From Tubulanus polymorphus (Eukaryota; Nemertea; Palaeonemertea; Tubulaniformes; Tubulanidae), in the NCBI RefSeq assembly GCF_964204645.1, contig NC_134032.1, positions 3,126,916-3,190,915 on the forward strand: a stretch of 64,000 nucleotides of DNA, written 5' to 3'. A program made the position numbers and the translations under genes. Each line of letters begins with the position of its first letter. The stretch's first letter is position 1. The notes beneath the pieces are model-generated. The model made no database searches, had not been told where the DNA came from, and saw only the letters and a list, made by a program, of their open reading frames with translations. Of the stretch, positions 60,835 to 64,000 are shown piece by piece.

Positions 60835-62566
60835 ATGGAACAATTCAGCTATAGTCGCTTCGTAGTGATATTCACGCTCTCGATTTGGGTTCATTACAGT
60901 TGGTGCAATAGTAAGTTTTTTGGATGGCTGTATTCAAGTTTGCTTGTACAAAATGAATCTCAAGTTTTTTTTATCATTGCATTGAAGAAACATTCACAAT
61001 TCAAAGAAATAATATAAGGGCAAAACTTTACGTTTCGATTGCTTAAAAGTATAGTAACGATTACGAACACGAGCATACGTGGCTCCTGGAAAACATATTT
61101 CTTATACATGAAATTTCGAAATATAACTATCGATTCAGTTTATCTTCACAGCAGGGGCAAGCACATCTAGGCTGGCAGAAAGGGGCGGATCCAGGCTGGC
61201 GGAAAGGGGCGGATCTTGTGAACTCTTATGAAAGGGCTCTTTTTAGTCGCGCCACAGGTGCAAAGTATTTGCAAGCGGTCCAGGGACAGGCCCGAGAGAG
61301 AATTGAAAACTTAGTTATGTTTTCATGCGATTTAGTGCATTTCAAAGCTAGATCAGCACAGGGGAATAGCAGCATGTATTTTCAAAACGACACTTGGTCA
61401 GAAGGTGGGGGGGGGGGGTGTCGTACCCTCCGAATCCACCACTGCAAAGCCACCAAAAGTTGAAACCTTGAATTAGGTTTTATCACGAGTTAATTTTTCC
61501 CGTTGATTCTTTTCCTTCAGTTTTTCGAAATTCTATTAGGTATATTTATTGTTCTATTGTTTTTGCATTGTGTGAGTCGATGTGCACTACGTCATCGATA
61601 TTGAGGCTAGACTGGTTGCCAGTCAATTAAATTAAATTAAATTTTCGATTTTTTCAAATTCAAATTAACCTTATTGGTAATCCTTATTGAATTTTTTTTC
61701 ATTTTTTATGAGTTTCGCTACTAATTCAAATATAAATTGTTATTATTTTCATATTTTTCATTTTTTATGAGCTCGACCTTTCGACCTTTGATCTGAAAGC
61801 CTATTATCCCTATTACTGTAATGAAAGCATTGTATAATTGGTGGATGCTGTGATAATATGTGGATTCAGGAGTCTGAAAATCCAGTTCAAAGTTCATTGA
61901 AAATTGAAAAATTAATTTTGACAACGACGACCTACTGCTCGCTGCGCCATCTGACGGGATAGTTGGTGCTGCCGGGTTTCTCATTTTAACCAAATTCAAA
62001 TTCATACACATTCAATCCATTTTTTTCAGCCTACGGATTTTCAACATTGAGTTTAGGATCTGTTTGGAAAGGAAGTGACAGAATGCTGTGTTATACATTG
62101 GTGTTTTATGAAGTGAAATTCCCGTCGAACGGATTCATAACAGGATTCGATTACTACAGACAAGTTGGTAATTGGAGAACTGATGAATTGGGCGTGTTTA
62201 GAAAATCTGAAACCGGGCGGAACAGCTACACTCTGATTCACAGAATCGCGATTCCTACCGGACCTACGGGGGTTGTACAAATAAGGTTTAACCAGTCGCG
62301 ATGGATGACCGTTCAAGAGAATGACGTACTTGGTTTTCAATGCGTCGATGGAAGAAATGGAGGGTCAGCGGCGTTGTTCAACCGGTCTTCTCGATTCGTG
62401 GCTCCTTATAGAAGATATGCTGGTAAACGGAAATCATGGACCGCCGGAGAAACTGCTGATTTCCCCGATCCTAGCCCATCATTTGTATCATTGCCGTACA
62501 AGATATTCTACATTACCAGTGAAGACACCTTCATGATCAATGATAATCTCGTCACGAACGTGCGAG
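60835..62566 (+). CDS. Secreted protein gene with an unassigned beta-sandwich-like domain (5' part)
   Basis: Exon 1 (60835-60910) encodes a signal peptide (MEQFSYSRFVVIFTLSIWVH) and joins in phase 1 to exon 2 (62030-62566), which ends at a donor (CGAG|GTATGA). The exon-2 domain of about 175 residues has a strand pattern with LVFYEVKFPSNGFITGFDYY, LGVFRKSE, YTLIHRIAIP and QENDVLGFQCV, ending near LPYKIFYI. This reminds me of uncharacterised extracellular domains where hydrophobic strands alternate with a 'GDviGf' motif, but I cannot name it. Later exons were not found, so the gene is incomplete here, or the message ends at the in-frame stop at 62593-62595. Confidence 0.6.
60911..62029 (+). other. 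Intron 1 of the secreted-protein gene
   Basis: Holds a possible MITE (about 61155-61450, with GGGGCGGATCCAGG near the left and a G-run near 61408) and simple AT-rich sequence. No exon is recognised within it. Confidence 0.4.
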
Positions 62567-62602
62567 GTATGATTTTTGTTTTTCGCTTTCAGTGATTTGT
62601 GT

Positions 62603-62833
62603 CTAAAACCATCCTCGCTTGCCAGGGCTTGATTGCGACCCAACGAAGCTCACAAACCCTTGCCGCAAACCCTTCGTTGGTCTATTATTACATTGCCCAA
62701 GACTTTTTGTGCGGACAGGTTACCGCTAAGCGGCAACCAGTCTATATATTTAACCAATCAGTTGCGTTGTACTGATCGAGCGAATCTGCAGGCAAAAACA
62801 ACGCACCTGATTAACAACGCATAGACTAGATAG
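62603..62833. repeat. Partial or diverged CTTGCCAGG-family MITE
   Basis: Begins CATCCTCGCTTGCCAGGGCTT and later shares AGTCTATATATTTAACCAATCAG-like sequence with 60360-60385. A clear right terminus was not found. Confidence 0.5.
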
Positions 62834-63030
62834 AACGATGACCACACTCAAACGTGGTGAACGGATAATAAGATAAAATCCCACTATTTACAGATTAAAA
62901 GAATTTAAAAACAAGAATTTATTTATTAAATCTAAAATATTTAAAAGACACGACGTTTCGATCTCACCCTAGAGATCATCGTCAGGTGTGACACCTGACG
63001 ATGATCTCTAGGGTGAGATCGAAACGTCGT
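62834..63030. repeat. Second-family Penelope-type fragment with a perfect 81-bp palindrome
   Basis: 62834-62960 matches 18160-18292 (ACTCAAACGTGGTGAACGGA; TAAAATCCCACTATTTACAG). The core 62950-63030 is a perfect palindrome with 40-bp arms and one central base. Each arm carries CCTGACGATGATCTC ... GAGATCGAAACGTCGT, a hammerhead-like box 1/stem II/GAAA arrangement. Confidence 0.85.
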
Positions 63031-63299
63031 TTATGGCTGGATAACAGTTCATAAGAAATCCAGTTGTTTTGTCGTCAATTGGCTTTGAACTTTCTTCCTC
63101 GATGCGAATACGAACATACTTCTAGTTTCTGTCCAATATTATTATAAATTAGGAAATTCAGGCTATAAATTGACACCTTATTTTATTAGAATATGCAATA
63201 AAATTGTCCTGGTCGCTGATGAGAAACAAGGTATCATTTTTAGCCTTGAATTTGAATAATCCACTTGTAACGTCCAATATGCATTCATGTCTCCTTTTC

Positions 63300-63470
63300 A
63301 ATTCAATTTAATTCAATTCAATATATTTATTTGCATAAAATATAATATGTAAACATATATACAATCTACACAGGCCAAACAAAGCCAGAAAGGCCGCTTA
63401 ACGCTAGCACCTATACAAAAAACAAAACAAAGTACCGTAGCAAAAATATACATAAAGTATACACATATAA
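63300..63470 (-). repeat. 3' tail of a non-LTR retrotransposon
   Basis: On the minus strand the sequence ends in ATGCAAATAAATATATTGAA followed by repeated TTGAATTGAATT-type units. This is typical of 3' ends of CR1/L2-like elements. Confidence 0.5.
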
Positions 63471-63740
63471 TTAACAATATGACTCAGCAGAATGTGGATG
63501 GGTAATTATTATGTGACTGATTATTAATTATACAGTTTGGGCATCCTTTATAGTCAAACATTTGGCAATGTCGCCAGTCGCCATTTTCTTCTAGTCAAAA
63601 ACCATATTCACCTTACTAAAAACTTGGGATTCACAATTTAGATTTTGAACGTTGCCAAAGTATGAAAAAAATGGTTTAATATAATCGAACGCGCATCAAA
63701 GATAATTAAAAAACGAAAAAGACAAAAGTGCCCGAACGAA

Positions 63741-63821
63741 ATGGCGGCTAGCTACTGTAAAATGGTTATTCACATATGGATTTCAAGTGCAACGGACAGA
63801 AAAACACAACTGCTGAATAAG
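63741..63821 (+). CDS. Possible first coding exon of a gene continuing beyond the window
   Basis: The ATG at 63741 in a good context (CGAAATGG) opens 27 codons (MAASYCKMVIHIWISSATDR, then KTQLLNK). They end exactly at a strong donor (AAG|GTAAGT). No domain is recognisable, so only start context and donor support it. Confidence 0.3.
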
Positions 63822-63939
63822 GTAAGTTATATATTTGCCTACCGATGTGAAGCCTACCACGAATTTTGTTGCTGTGGCCACCAAAAGTAATACAACTTCA
63901 GGTAACAGTATTCAAGTCCGAGTTCTCGAATCGCAGTCT

Positions 63940-64000
63940 TATCTGGCTAATAGACTTTAGCCGAAACTGCAAATATATATACTCTTCTATTCAATTTTCT
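63940..64000 (+). repeat. Truncated Penelope hammerhead-like terminus
   Basis: GGCTAATAGACTTTAGCCGA, then AACTGCAAATATATATACTC, matches the right arm of the foldback element at about 17900-17960. It is cut by the window edge. Confidence 0.7.

Noticed and set aside
60829-61017. 62-residue frame continuing past the signal peptide exon at 60910
   Set aside because: A strong GTAAGT donor at 60911 and in-phase acceptor at 62029 make the continuation intronic.

Overview
This window is nuclear DNA of an invertebrate animal. The genes are split by introns with GT-AG junctions, the DNA is AT-rich, and it is crowded with Penelope-like and CR1-like retroelements, a tRNA-derived SINE, foldback elements and MITEs. 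The receptor types (CUB, PLAT-like, C-type lectin, LDLa and LRR ectodomains, and a GRL101-style 7TM receptor) suggest a lophotrochozoan such as a mollusc, annelid or brachiopod. That placement is inference. All exon models were built by hand from splice signals and codon phase, without transcripts.

Region by region. 1-8.4 kb is a retroelement graveyard: Penelope-like reverse transcriptase and GIY-YIG fragments, a CR1-like ORF1, MITEs, and a ~1 kb minisatellite built from a hammerhead-ribozyme-like core. 8.4-19.9 kb (+) is an 18-exon gene for a single-pass receptor: signal peptide, two CUB domains, two PLAT-like domains, Thr/Ser stalk, TM helix and a tyrosine-motif tail (about 712 aa). 20.4-21.3 kb holds a 47-bp minisatellite inside inverted ends and a MITE. 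21.84-28.80 kb is a ~7 kb foldback element with ~2.7 kb inverted arms. 28.8-38.9 kb is mostly gene-free, with several inverted-repeat elements, a CpG-rich block and a doubtful small gene. 38.98-44.97 kb (-) is a three-exon gene for a ~1,936-aa adhesion-like GPCR (CUB, C-type lectin, LDLa, LRR, 7TM).

45.60-55.26 kb is the most striking object. It is a 9.66-kb unit flanked by a perfect 6-bp direct repeat (TAAATC) and bounded by >1 kb inverted terminal arrays of hairpin-forming repeats. It carries two convergent intron-containing genes: a DDE integrase/transposase-type protein (+) and a SAM plus HECT E3 ubiquitin ligase-type protein (-). I read it as a large, apparently intact DNA transposon whose ubiquitin ligase is either cargo or a transposition partner.

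55.3-64 kb contains a SINE, more minisatellites, a secreted PAN-domain gene broken by a MITE inserted into its coding exon and by a frameshift, a second secreted-protein gene running on past what can be modelled, and a possible first exon of another gene at the right edge. The receptor and secreted-protein genes look like host cell-surface or extracellular recognition genes. Their introns and flanks have been repeatedly invaded by the elements listed.
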